Shown here one piece after another: positions 1-6,440 of a DNA stretch of 10,461 nt. Under the pieces are notes generated by a model. The model was not told the origin of the DNA, searched no databases, and worked only from the letters and a program-made list of their open reading frames with translations. The first letter of the stretch is position 1. Every line of letters begins with the position of its first letter. The DNA is from Desulfuromusa sp. (GTDB lineage Bacteria; Desulfobacterota; Desulfuromonadia; Desulfuromonadales; Geopsychrobacteraceae): assembly GCA_029934095.1 (NCBI GenBank), contig JAOZMV010000028.1, positions 1 to 10,461 on the forward strand, written 5' to 3'. Both the position numbers and the translations under genes were made by a program.

Positions 1-650
1 TGAAAACCAGCCTCCCCCATCATCCCTGAAAACTCTTCCTGGCTGGGGAACTCAATCACTGAGTCGGGGAGATACTGATAGGCACTCCGTTTTCTTGAGA
101 TCAGGCCACCGATGGTCGGCAGCATTTTCTGGAAATAAAAGTAGTAAATCTTACGAAACAGCTGACTTTGGGGCTGGGAAAACTCAAGGATAACAGCTCG
201 GCCACCCGGTTTAAGCACCCGGTACATTTCATTCAGGCCAGCCTGGCGGTCGACAACATTGCGAATACCAAAAGCAATGGTGATCCCGTCGAAACACTCA
301 TCAGGATGAGGAATCTCCTCGCAAGGAGCATTCACCAGCATAATCCGCTGACCATGAGGGGATTTTTGCAACTTGGATTGCCCCTGCACCAACATCCCCT
401 GGGTGAAATCCTCCCCGACAATGGTGACAGAAGGATCGGTCTGCTCGGCAACTTCAAGAGCTACATCACAGGTTCCGGTAGCGATATCGAGAACTCGCCC
501 GTTTTTTGGAATACTCAACTGGCTGACAGCAAAACGTCTCCAGCGTCGATCAATACCAAAAGAGAGGAGCCGGTTGAGCAGATCATAACGATAGGCGATA
601 TCGTCAAACATCTGCCGCACTCCGCGCCCTTTGTCAGATAACTGAAACAT
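1..650 (-). CDS. ubiE: Ubiquinone/menaquinone biosynthesis C-methyltransferase UbiE/MenG (3' end cut by the window)
   Basis: SAM-dependent methyltransferase that methylates the quinone ring in the last steps of menaquinone (or ubiquinone) synthesis, in the cytoplasm. Reading leftward from ATG at 648-650, the product starts MFQLSDKGRGVRQMFDDIA, typical of the family, then RYDLLNRLLSFGIDRRWRR. The SAM-binding motif I is VLDIATGTCDVA (about residues 53-64), the post-I acidic region is GEDFTQGML, and the family motif AFGIRNVVD lies at about 127-134, followed by RVLKPGG. An AGGAG ribosome binding site sits 7 bases before the start. 216 codons plus 2 bases are visible; family members are about 230-250 residues, so roughly 20 residues are missing at the left edge. 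Oddity: motif I has Cys61 where Gly is usual. The gene is divergent from mutT. The family assignment is secure; whether the host makes menaquinone or ubiquinone cannot be read from the gene. Confidence 0.93.
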   Translation of the reverse strand, partial: MFQLSDKGRGVRQMFDDIAYRYDLLNRLLSFGIDRRWRRFAVSQLSIPKNGRVLDIATGTCDVALEVAEQTDPSVTIVGEDFTQGMLVQGQSKLQKSPHGQRIMLVNAPCEEIPHPDECFDGITIAFGIRNVVDRQAGLNEMYRVLKPGGRAVILEFSQPQSQLFRKIYYFYFQKMLPTIGGLISRKRSAYQYLPDSVIEFPSQEEFSGMMGEAGF

Positions 651-675
651 GTGTAAACTCCTGCTTGCGGGGAAG

Positions 676-707
676 ATTATCCGCGTGGGACACTAACACA
701 GAGTCAA
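676..707 (-). promoter_or_regulatory. Weak candidate promoter for ubiE
   Basis: On the minus strand TTGACT (complement of 702-707) is followed after 20 bases by GATAAT (complement of 676-681), just upstream of the ubiE ribosome binding site. The hexamers are good, but the spacing is longer than the 16-18 bases of a sigma-70 promoter, so this is only a candidate. The 109-base gap between ubiE and mutT must hold divergent promoters; I see no clear plus-strand hexamers for mutT. Confidence 0.22.
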
Positions 708-759
708 ACTGCCGCCAACAAAAATGCGGTCGAATTTAAATCTGGAGATAGAACCGATA

Positions 760-1164
760 ATGAGCAACGACGATCACCAAAAAACCCCGATTGAAGTCTG
801 TGCAGCGGTCATTCAGCATCAGAACAAAATCCTTATCACCCTGCGTCCAGAAGATAAGCGATTGGGGGGATATTGGGAATTTCCCGGGGGTAAAATAGAA
901 ACCGGGGAATCACCACAGACTGCATTAATACGAGAATTGCGTGAAGAACTCGATATTAAAATTGAGGTCGGAGCATTGATAGAAACTGTTCACCATTGCT
1001 ACGAGTGGGGTAAAGTGGTTATTCTCGCTTACGCGTGCACCTGGAAAAGTGGAGCAATCAAACATCTTGAAGTGAGCGATCATCGCTGGGTTGCAGCGAA
1101 AAACCTTCTCGACTATGATATTCTGGCTGCTGACCAGCCAATTATCAAGAAGCTACTTAAATGA
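760..1164 (+). CDS. mutT: MutT-type NUDIX pyrophosphohydrolase (8-oxo-dGTP diphosphatase-like)
   Basis: Predicted to hydrolyse oxidised nucleoside triphosphates such as 8-oxo-dGTP to the monophosphate, keeping damaged G out of DNA. The product is 134 residues, the normal size for stand-alone MutT. The NUDIX box runs from Gly44 to Ile66: G-x5-E (GKIETGE), then RELREELDI with the metal-binding glutamates Glu62 and Glu63. The box differs from consensus only by Asp65 where Gly is usual, a common variation. GGYWEFPGGK before the box and the C-terminal HRWVAAKNLLDYDILAADQPI match MutT. An in-frame ATG at 724 would add 12 residues but has no ribosome binding site; ATG 760 has GGAG at 744-747 and puts PIEVCAAVI near the start, as in relatives, so 760 is preferred. 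The NUDIX assignment is firm. Substrate specificity is inferred, since the fold covers many nucleotide substrates. Confidence 0.88.
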   Translation: MSNDDHQKTPIEVCAAVIQHQNKILITLRPEDKRLGGYWEFPGGKIETGESPQTALIRELREELDIKIEVGALIETVHHCYEWGKVVILAYACTWKSGAIKHLEVSDHRWVAAKNLLDYDILAADQPIIKKLLK

Positions 1165-1291
1165 GAAATCCCCCTCAATCCCCCTTTTTCTAAGGGGGAA
1201 GTTCAAAAGTTTCCCCCTCGGTAAAGAGGGACTGGGGGAAGTTTAAGTTTTAAGTTCCCCTCTTTGGCAAAGAGGGGTTAGGGGAGATTCG
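1165..1291 (+). repeat. Cluster of three G/C-tract palindromic repeat units
   Basis: The mutT-metallohydrolase gap is almost filled by three related units. Unit 1 (about 1165-1204) holds the stem CCCCCTT/AAGGGGG (1180-1186 with 1192-1198). Unit 2 (about 1207-1245), in the opposite orientation, holds CCCTC/GAGGG (1215-1219 with 1226-1230) inside TTCCCCC/GGGGGAA. Unit 3 (about 1251-1290), also inverted relative to unit 1, holds a perfect 9-bp stem CCCCTCTTT/AAAGAGGGG (1257-1265 with 1269-1277). Each unit has the same order of C-tract, second C-tract, hairpin and AAGTT-like end, so the block is a nested palindrome with units 1 and 3 as its arms. It resembles dispersed REP-like intergenic elements. 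The hairpins could also stabilise or end transcripts between the two genes; none is followed by a clear T-run on the plus strand. Confidence 0.8.
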
Positions 1292-1317
1292 AAAATCAAA
1301 TTCAAGGAGAAATTACC

Positions 1318-2157
1318 ATGAGCATTCGCCTGACAATTTTATGTGAAAACAGCGTCGATCAGGTCAGTCCCTATGGATTATTGGGAGAACACGGATTTTC
1401 CTGCCATCTACAGACCCCGGCTGGAAATTTTTTGTTTGATACCGGTGGCGGCATGACAATCATGAATAACGCCGAACTGCTGGGGATAGACTTCACCAGA
1501 CTCCAAGGTATCATGTTCAGCCACGGCCATTTCGATCATACCGGGGGCCTGCGGCAGGTTCTGGAAAAAACTGGTGAAATTCCGATTTACGCCCACCCCG
1601 ATCTGTTTTCCAAACACTTCAGCAAAAATAGCGGAAAAATGCACAATATCGGGATCCCCTGGCCACAGGTTGAGCTGGAAGAGCTCGGGGCTGATTTCAA
1701 ATTTTCCACCACCCCCCAGAAAGTCACCCCAGACCTGCTCCTGTCGGGAGAAGTCCCGCGCATTTCCAAGGTTGAAACGGGTGACCCCAACCTGTTATCG
1801 CTGGCGGAAGATGGAACCCAGATCACCGACCCACTCCATGACGATCTGTCGTTGTTTATCCATACCGACAAAGGGTTGGTCATACTTCTCGGCTGTGCCC
1901 ATGCGGGATTACTGAATATTATTGATCACGCCATCAAACTGACCGGGGAAAGAAAAATCCACATGGTTCTCGGCGGGACCCACCTGAAATTTTGCAGTGA
2001 AGAGCAAATGGCAGCAACTTTGGATCGGTTGGAGGAACTTGATGTTGACCTGATTGGAGCATCACACTGTACCGGTCTCAGAGGGGCACGAATGCTGTCT
2101 GAGCGATTCGGTCAACGGTTCTTCTCTGCATCGGTTGGAGTTGAGATTGACATCTAA
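1318..2157 (+). CDS. Metallo-beta-lactamase-fold hydrolase, COG1237 type
   Basis: A 279-residue soluble protein of the metallo-beta-lactamase superfamily, closest in look to the COG1237 group (often labelled 7,8-dihydropterin-6-yl-methyl-4-(beta-D-ribofuranosyl)aminobenzene 5'-phosphate synthase-like). The N-terminal strand MSIRLTILCENS and LLGEHGFSCHLQT, then FLFDTGGG, are typical. The metal-binding HxHxDH motif is FSHGHFDHTGGL (His69, His71, Asp73, His74). Later likely ligands are in LGCAHAGLLNI (His195), GGTHLK (His222) and GASHCTG (His250). AAGGAG at 1304-1309, 8 bases before ATG 1318, fixes the start. No signal peptide is visible, so it is cytoplasmic. The true substrate is unknown; the pterin-related name comes from archaeal relatives and should not be carried over without proof. 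It stands alone, separated from mutT by the repeat cluster and from the downstream genes by about 360 bases. Confidence 0.87.
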   Translation: MSIRLTILCENSVDQVSPYGLLGEHGFSCHLQTPAGNFLFDTGGGMTIMNNAELLGIDFTRLQGIMFSHGHFDHTGGLRQVLEKTGEIPIYAHPDLFSKHFSKNSGKMHNIGIPWPQVELEELGADFKFSTTPQKVTPDLLLSGEVPRISKVETGDPNLLSLAEDGTQITDPLHDDLSLFIHTDKGLVILLGCAHAGLLNIIDHAIKLTGERKIHMVLGGTHLKFCSEEQMAATLDRLEELDVDLIGASHCTGLRGARMLSERFGQRFFSASVGVEIDI

Positions 2158-2191
2158 AAACGACCGATAAAACCTGCAGCTTAAAACAAAA

Positions 2192-2232
2192 GAACCGGGT
2201 CTCTTCAAACAAAAAAACAGGGGACCCGGTTC
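2192..2232 (+). repeat. Perfect 10-bp inverted repeat downstream of the metallohydrolase
   Basis: GAACCGGGTC (2192-2201) and its exact reverse complement GACCCGGTTC (2223-2232) flank a 21-base A-rich loop. It lies 34 bases after the stop of the metallohydrolase and could act as a stem-loop at that transcript's end or as a protein-binding site. No T-run follows on the plus strand and none follows on the minus strand (the minus-strand T-run is inside the loop), so it is not a textbook intrinsic terminator. Confidence 0.6.
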
Positions 2233-2392
2233 GATCAAACGGCAGGGATCAAGAGCGGAGAATTATCCTGACAACTCCCCGGTTCCCCTTCTGTTCCACC
2301 ACTCAAAAACAGATTTATTCCCGACGCAAAAACTCCGCTTAAAAAACCACGAAGTTATCCCCTGAAGCAACATTAGAATACTTATATAAAGC

Positions 2393-2426
2393 TTGACTCT
2401 AACTGGTAATTCCTATAGCTTATACA
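2393..2426 (+). promoter_or_regulatory. Candidate promoter region of the export cluster, with description of the 2158-2516 gap
   Basis: The gap 2158-2516 has no convincing gene. Its right half (about 2370-2480) turns strongly AT-rich. Here TTGACT (2393-2398) is followed by several possible -10 elements: TATAGC at 15 bases, TAGCTT at 17 bases and TTATAC at 21 bases. A further TATAGT stands at 2459-2464 without a clear -35. This is the only plausible promoter before the five co-oriented genes, but no single pair fits well, so the exact site is open. The left half holds the inverted repeat at 2192-2232 and a distant match AGCGGAG (2254-2260) / CTCCGCT (2333-2339). I recognise no riboswitch. Confidence 0.33.
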
Positions 2427-2516
2427 AGATTAGAATATTATTATTGTATTTCTATAACTATAGTCTGCCCCGTATCAAAATATTTTTTGGCGGCAGACAC
2501 GCAGCTGAAGGTATTT

Positions 2517-4283
2517 ATGCAGAAGGTTCTCACAACCTGGTTGTCCCAACAATGTCAGATACTGCCGGGAGCTGTCCATGCGGAAATCCTGACGGGGCCG
2601 CTCGACGAAGGCCCCTACAAGCAGGCAATTTACTGGCCGGATGATGAACACGATCAGACTTCACTGGACCGGGTAGCCCAGGCTGCACTACGGAGCAAGC
2701 AGGCGGTTATCAAAAATCTAAACAGCACCATAGAAGAGACGGGCGAACCGTTAGACGCAATTGCCTGCCCGCTGTTTTTAAACGACAAGTTGTTTGGAGT
2801 TTTTGCTGTCCAGCTGTCAAATCGTTCACAGCCGATGCAACAGGCTGCCATCCGGCAGATTCAGAATGGGGCAAAATGGCTGGAAACCATGACTGTTCTG
2901 CAAGGAACAATGGCCAAAGATCAATTGATCAATCTTGTAGATCTGGTTGCAACCGGCCTTGAAAATGAACATTTCCGGGTAGCGGCAACCGAAGTAGCCA
3001 ATGAGCTGACCAGCCGTTTTTCCTGCCAGCGGGTCAGTCTTGGCTTCATACACCACAACCGGATTCGTATAGAAGCTATTTCGCATACGCAAAAAATTGA
3101 TCGCCACAGCAATTTAACCCGTGCGCTGCGCGATGCCATGAATGAAGCGGTGGACCAGAGCAGTGCGCTGATCTACCCACTTGAAACAGAGTCCTCAGCA
3201 CTGGTGACCCAGATGCACGCCAAACTGGCAGAACAACAACAGGGATCGGCAATCTGCACCATTCCGTTAATCAGGGATGGTCAAGCTATCGGTGCGTTGC
3301 TTCTGGAACGTGGCATTGATGAACCCTTCAGCAGAACAAGCGTGGAGCAGTGTCAACAGATTGGTCTGCTGATCGGACCGATACTGGAAAACCGGCGGAG
3401 AGAAGAGCGTCCCCTGCCCGCCAAAATTTATGCTTCGCTGCGCGGGTGGTTTGCAAAACTTTTGGGGCCCAACCATCTACCTTTGAAAGTCAGTGTCACT
3501 CTCAGTGTCGGATTGCTTCTCTGGCTCTCCCTGGCCGGGGCAATGTTTCATGTTTCCAGTGATTCATTTTTAGAGGCCGGGATCTGTCGCGCCGTTGTCG
3601 CACCGCAACAGGGATTCATTGCCAGTTCTGCAGTGCGTGCCGGAGACCTGGTACAAAAAGGGGATCTGCTGGCAACTCTGGATGACCGGGATCTGCTGCT
3701 TGAACAGCGTAAATGGCGGAGTCAACGGGCACAACTACTGAAAGAGTATCGGCAGGCATTGGCCGGATATGATCGCGCCGAAGTTGCAATTCTCAAAGCT
3801 AAGCGGGCCCAGGCCGAAGCACAGTTACATCTGGTTGAACAGCAACTGCAACGCACCACACTGGTTGCCCCTTTTTCCGGTTTAGTCACCAGCGGCGATC
3901 TCAGTCAATCCCTCGGTTCTCCGGTTGAGCGCGGTGAAGTGCTGTATGAAGTCGCCCCGACCGATACTTACCGGGTGGTATTAAAGGTTGATGATCGGGA
4001 TATCGGCCTGCTCACCCGCGGTCAGCAGGGGCAATTAAAACTCTCCGGGCTGCCGAACCAGACCATCGGAATTAAAGTGGAACGACTGACACCGGTTTCA
4101 ACCAGCGGCGAGGGGCGCAACTATTTTCGGGTTGAAGCGATCATGGATAGTCAGTCTGATTTAATGCGACCGGGGATGGAAGGGGTTGCCAAAATAGCTA
4201 TTAGTGAAGAAAAACTGTTATGGATTTTTTCGCGTAGATTGGTGGAATGGTTCCGCATGTTCACCTGGAATCGATTACCGTAA
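2517..4283 (+). CDS. GAF-like sensor region fused to a HlyD-type membrane-fusion adaptor
   Basis: About 588 residues in three parts. Residues 1 to about 320 are soluble and read like two GAF-type modules: one ends with PLFLNDKLFGVFAVQLSN, the other with CTIPLIRDGQAIGALLLERG, the usual closing strands of GAF folds. One membrane helix (about 325-346, VTLSVGLLLWLSLAGAMF) follows. The C-terminal part is a HlyD/membrane-fusion protein: AVVAPQQGFIASSAVRAGDL and VQKGDLLATLDD form the first lipoyl half, a short coiled-coil hairpin rich in Arg, Glu and Gln follows, then LVAPFSGLVTSGD and a beta-barrel ending RPGMEGVAKI. Predicted topology: sensor in the cytoplasm, adaptor in the periplasm. Start: ATG 2517 has GAAGG 5 bases upstream; an in-frame TTG at 2487 would add 10 residues without a ribosome binding site. 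It is first of five co-oriented genes, 9 bases before the next. The HlyD call is solid; the GAF call is by pattern and its ligand is unknown. Confidence 0.82.
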   Translation: MQKVLTTWLSQQCQILPGAVHAEILTGPLDEGPYKQAIYWPDDEHDQTSLDRVAQAALRSKQAVIKNLNSTIEETGEPLDAIACPLFLNDKLFGVFAVQLSNRSQPMQQAAIRQIQNGAKWLETMTVLQGTMAKDQLINLVDLVATGLENEHFRVAATEVANELTSRFSCQRVSLGFIHHNRIRIEAISHTQKIDRHSNLTRALRDAMNEAVDQSSALIYPLETESSALVTQMHAKLAEQQQGSAICTIPLIRDGQAIGALLLERGIDEPFSRTSVEQCQQIGLLIGPILENRRREERPLPAKIYASLRGWFAKLLGPNHLPLKVSVTLSVGLLLWLSLAGAMFHVSSDSFLEAGICRAVVAPQQGFIASSAVRAGDLVQKGDLLATLDDRDLLLEQRKWRSQRAQLLKEYRQALAGYDRAEVAILKAKRAQAEAQLHLVEQQLQRTTLVAPFSGLVTSGDLSQSLGSPVERGEVLYEVAPTDTYRVVLKVDDRDIGLLTRGQQGQLKLSGLPNQTIGIKVERLTPVSTSGEGRNYFRVEAIMDSQSDLMRPGMEGVAKIAISEEKLLWIFSRRLVEWFRMFTWNRLP

Positions 4284-4292
4284 GAAGAACTG

Positions 4293-6440
4293 ATGAGTGA
4301 ATCATTATTCAGCACCTATTGGTATCGGGTCGCCAAACTGAAACCGGCGTTGCGCGATAGCGCCGAAATTTCCCGACATGTTTACCGGGGACAGGCATGG
4401 TACGTGTTGCGGAATCGATTGAACGGCAAGAATCATCGCTTCAATCAGGCCGCCTATGCGTTGATCGGTCAGATGGATGGGCAACGAACAGTTCAGCAGA
4501 TCTGGGATAACAGCGCAGCCACACCGGTACAAGAGGTTCCAGGTCAGGATGAAATGATCCGTTTACTCGGCCGTTTACATGACGCCGATCTGATCCAAGG
4601 GGATATCCTCCCCAGCACCACAGAGATGTTCCGTCAAGTTGAGAATGAACAGAAGCAAGGGTGGAAGCAGCGGGTTGCCAATCCATTTTCCCTCCGTTTC
4701 CCCCTCTTCGACCCGGAACGCTTCCTCCAAAAATGTCAGGGATTGAATCGGCTTCTATTCACCCGCAGCATGTTTATCCTCTGGCTGATTATTGTCCTGA
4801 CTGCCGCTGGCGCGGCACTGGTGAACTGGTCAGATCTTTCTGCAAGCCTGAGCGATCAACTCTATTCACCAAACAATTTACTGGCACTCTGGCTGGTCTA
4901 TCCGCTGGTTAAAATTTTCCATGAGTTGGGCCATGCCCTGGCAGTCAAACACTGGGGCGGTGAAGTTCATGAAACCGGAGTGATTCTCCTTGCCCTGACG
5001 CCACTTCCCTATGTCGATGCCTCCGCCTCCGCCTCATTCCCTGAAAAACGTCAGCGGATCACCGTTGCCGCGATGGGTATGATGGTTGAACTGCTGCTCG
5101 CCTCAATCGCACTGTTTATCTGGTTGAACGTCGAAACCGGGATGATCAGTTCCCTGGCCTACAATGTGATGCTGATCGGTGGCATCTCAACACTGTTGTT
5201 TAACGGCAACCCACTATTGCGCTACGACGGTTACTATATTCTTGCCGATCTGATCGAAATCCCCAACCTGGGACAACGTTCAAGCCGCTATTTCGGTTAT
5301 CTGTTGCAACGTTTTCTGCTGCAGAACCACAGCAGTCAATCACCGGTGACTGCCCCTGGTGAGGCCGCCTGGTTCGCCGTTTATGGCCCCCTTTCGTTCT
5401 GCTACCGGATATTGATCATGATCGGACTGGTGTGGCTGGTCAGCAGTCGCTTCTTCGTGATCGGCGTGCTGATCGCCCTGTGGGGTGCGATCAGCCTGAT
5501 GATCATACCAGCCGTTCGCAGTCTCTCACAATTCATCAACACCCCGGCAGCACGTAGTCACCGAACCCGGTTGATTCTTGTTGGCGGCGGCACCGCCCTG
5601 CTCGCTGCGCTGCTGCTGTTTGTCTTACCTCTGCCACTCTGGACCTCCACCCAGGGGGTTGTCTGGCTTCCGGAACAAGCTAAGATCCGCGCTGGAGCCA
5701 GTTGTGAAGTGGTCAAGATTCTGGTACCAACCGAACAAGTCGTCGTCAAAGGTCAGCCCCTGCTGAGTGGCAGTGATCCTTTTTTAGCCGCAGAAATTGC
5801 CGTTTACCGAGCTCAGTTGACTGAACTCTATGCCAAGTATCACGCGCAACCCCTCCAGGAACGGGTCAAACGAAAATTGTTACGGGATCAGATCGAAATG
5901 ATCCAAGGAGACCTGAAGCAGACCGAAGAGCAAGAGGAAAAGCTACTGGTTCTCAGCCCTGCCAACGGCAAATTTATCCTTATAGATGATCAGAATTTAC
6001 CCGGCCATTTTGTCAAACAGGGTGAGCTTCTCGGCTACATCATCGCCGATCATCGACCAACGATCCGTACCCTGATTAATCAAACCGATATTGGTCTGAT
6101 CCGGGAGCAGGTCACGGGAGTTGAAATCCGGCTGGCAAATCAGACCGATAAAACCCTGCAGGCCAATATTCAGCGGATTTTCCCCACTGCCGAACTCAAT
6201 CTGCCGTCAGCAGCACTGGGAACTGTCGGCGGTGGAGTTATTCCGATTGACCCCAACGATCCTGATGGTTTGCGGGCGCTGGAAAGCCACTTTCAACTTG
6301 AGCTCAGCTTGCCGAATGAAGTCAAAAATCCCCATATCGGGGGACGTGTCTATGTTCGCTTTGAACATGGTCGAATGCCATTAGCGATGCAGATGTATCG
6401 CGGCCTGCGTCAACTGTTGCTACGGAAATTTTATGTCTAG
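4293..6440 (+). CDS. PqqD-like / M50 site-2-type membrane metalloprotease / HlyD-like fusion protein
   Basis: A 715-residue membrane protein. Residues about 25-110 (AWYVLRNRLNGKNHRFNQAA, then LIGQMDGQRTVQQIWD and a LLGRLHDADLI helix) match PqqD-like winged-helix domains, which bind leader peptides in RiPP pathways. The M50 core follows: membrane helices near 158-180, 196-218, 254-278, 282-305 and 372-410, zinc motif HELGH at 210-214 (His210, Glu211, His214) and the third-ligand motif NPLLRYDGYY with Asp312. A last helix (about 426-448) leads into a periplasmic HlyD-like region (about 449-715): VVKILVPTEQVVVKGQPLLSG, a short helical hairpin, then LSPANGKFIL and a barrel. All catalytic residues are present, so it should be an active intramembrane protease. 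It starts 9 bases after the GAF-HlyD gene and overlaps the SecA-like gene by 8 bases. The substrate is unknown; the co-encoded DUF4347 protein is the natural candidate (inference). Confidence 0.85.
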   Translation: MSESLFSTYWYRVAKLKPALRDSAEISRHVYRGQAWYVLRNRLNGKNHRFNQAAYALIGQMDGQRTVQQIWDNSAATPVQEVPGQDEMIRLLGRLHDADLIQGDILPSTTEMFRQVENEQKQGWKQRVANPFSLRFPLFDPERFLQKCQGLNRLLFTRSMFILWLIIVLTAAGAALVNWSDLSASLSDQLYSPNNLLALWLVYPLVKIFHELGHALAVKHWGGEVHETGVILLALTPLPYVDASASASFPEKRQRITVAAMGMMVELLLASIALFIWLNVETGMISSLAYNVMLIGGISTLLFNGNPLLRYDGYYILADLIEIPNLGQRSSRYFGYLLQRFLLQNHSSQSPVTAPGEAAWFAVYGPLSFCYRILIMIGLVWLVSSRFFVIGVLIALWGAISLMIIPAVRSLSQFINTPAARSHRTRLILVGGGTALLAALLLFVLPLPLWTSTQGVVWLPEQAKIRAGASCEVVKILVPTEQVVVKGQPLLSGSDPFLAAEIAVYRAQLTELYAKYHAQPLQERVKRKLLRDQIEMIQGDLKQTEEQEEKLLVLSPANGKFILIDDQNLPGHFVKQGELLGYIIADHRPTIRTLINQTDIGLIREQVTGVEIRLANQTDKTLQANIQRIFPTAELNLPSAALGTVGGGVIPIDPNDPDGLRALESHFQLELSLPNEVKNPHIGGRVYVRFEHGRMPLAMQMYRGLRQLLLRKFYV

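Noticed and set aside
168..641. A 157-residue plus-strand reading frame opposite ubiE
   Set aside because: It lies wholly antisense to a clear UbiE coding frame and its product has no recognisable family pattern.
1165..1291. CRISPR array
   Set aside because: There are only three units, in mixed orientation, without uniform spacers, and each unit is itself a hairpin.
2192..2232. Rho-independent terminator after the metallohydrolase gene
   Set aside because: The stem is perfect, but the 21-base loop is long and no T-run follows on either strand, so it is listed only as an inverted repeat.
2158..2516. Riboswitch or cyclic-di-GMP aptamer in the leader of the cluster
   Set aside because: I compared it by eye with the conserved core of GEMM-type aptamers and found no match.
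2393..2644. An 83-residue plus-strand reading frame covering the promoter region and the start of the GAF-HlyD gene
   Set aside because: It overlaps the true gene in another frame, its start falls at the promoter-like TTGACT, and it has no ribosome binding site or family look.
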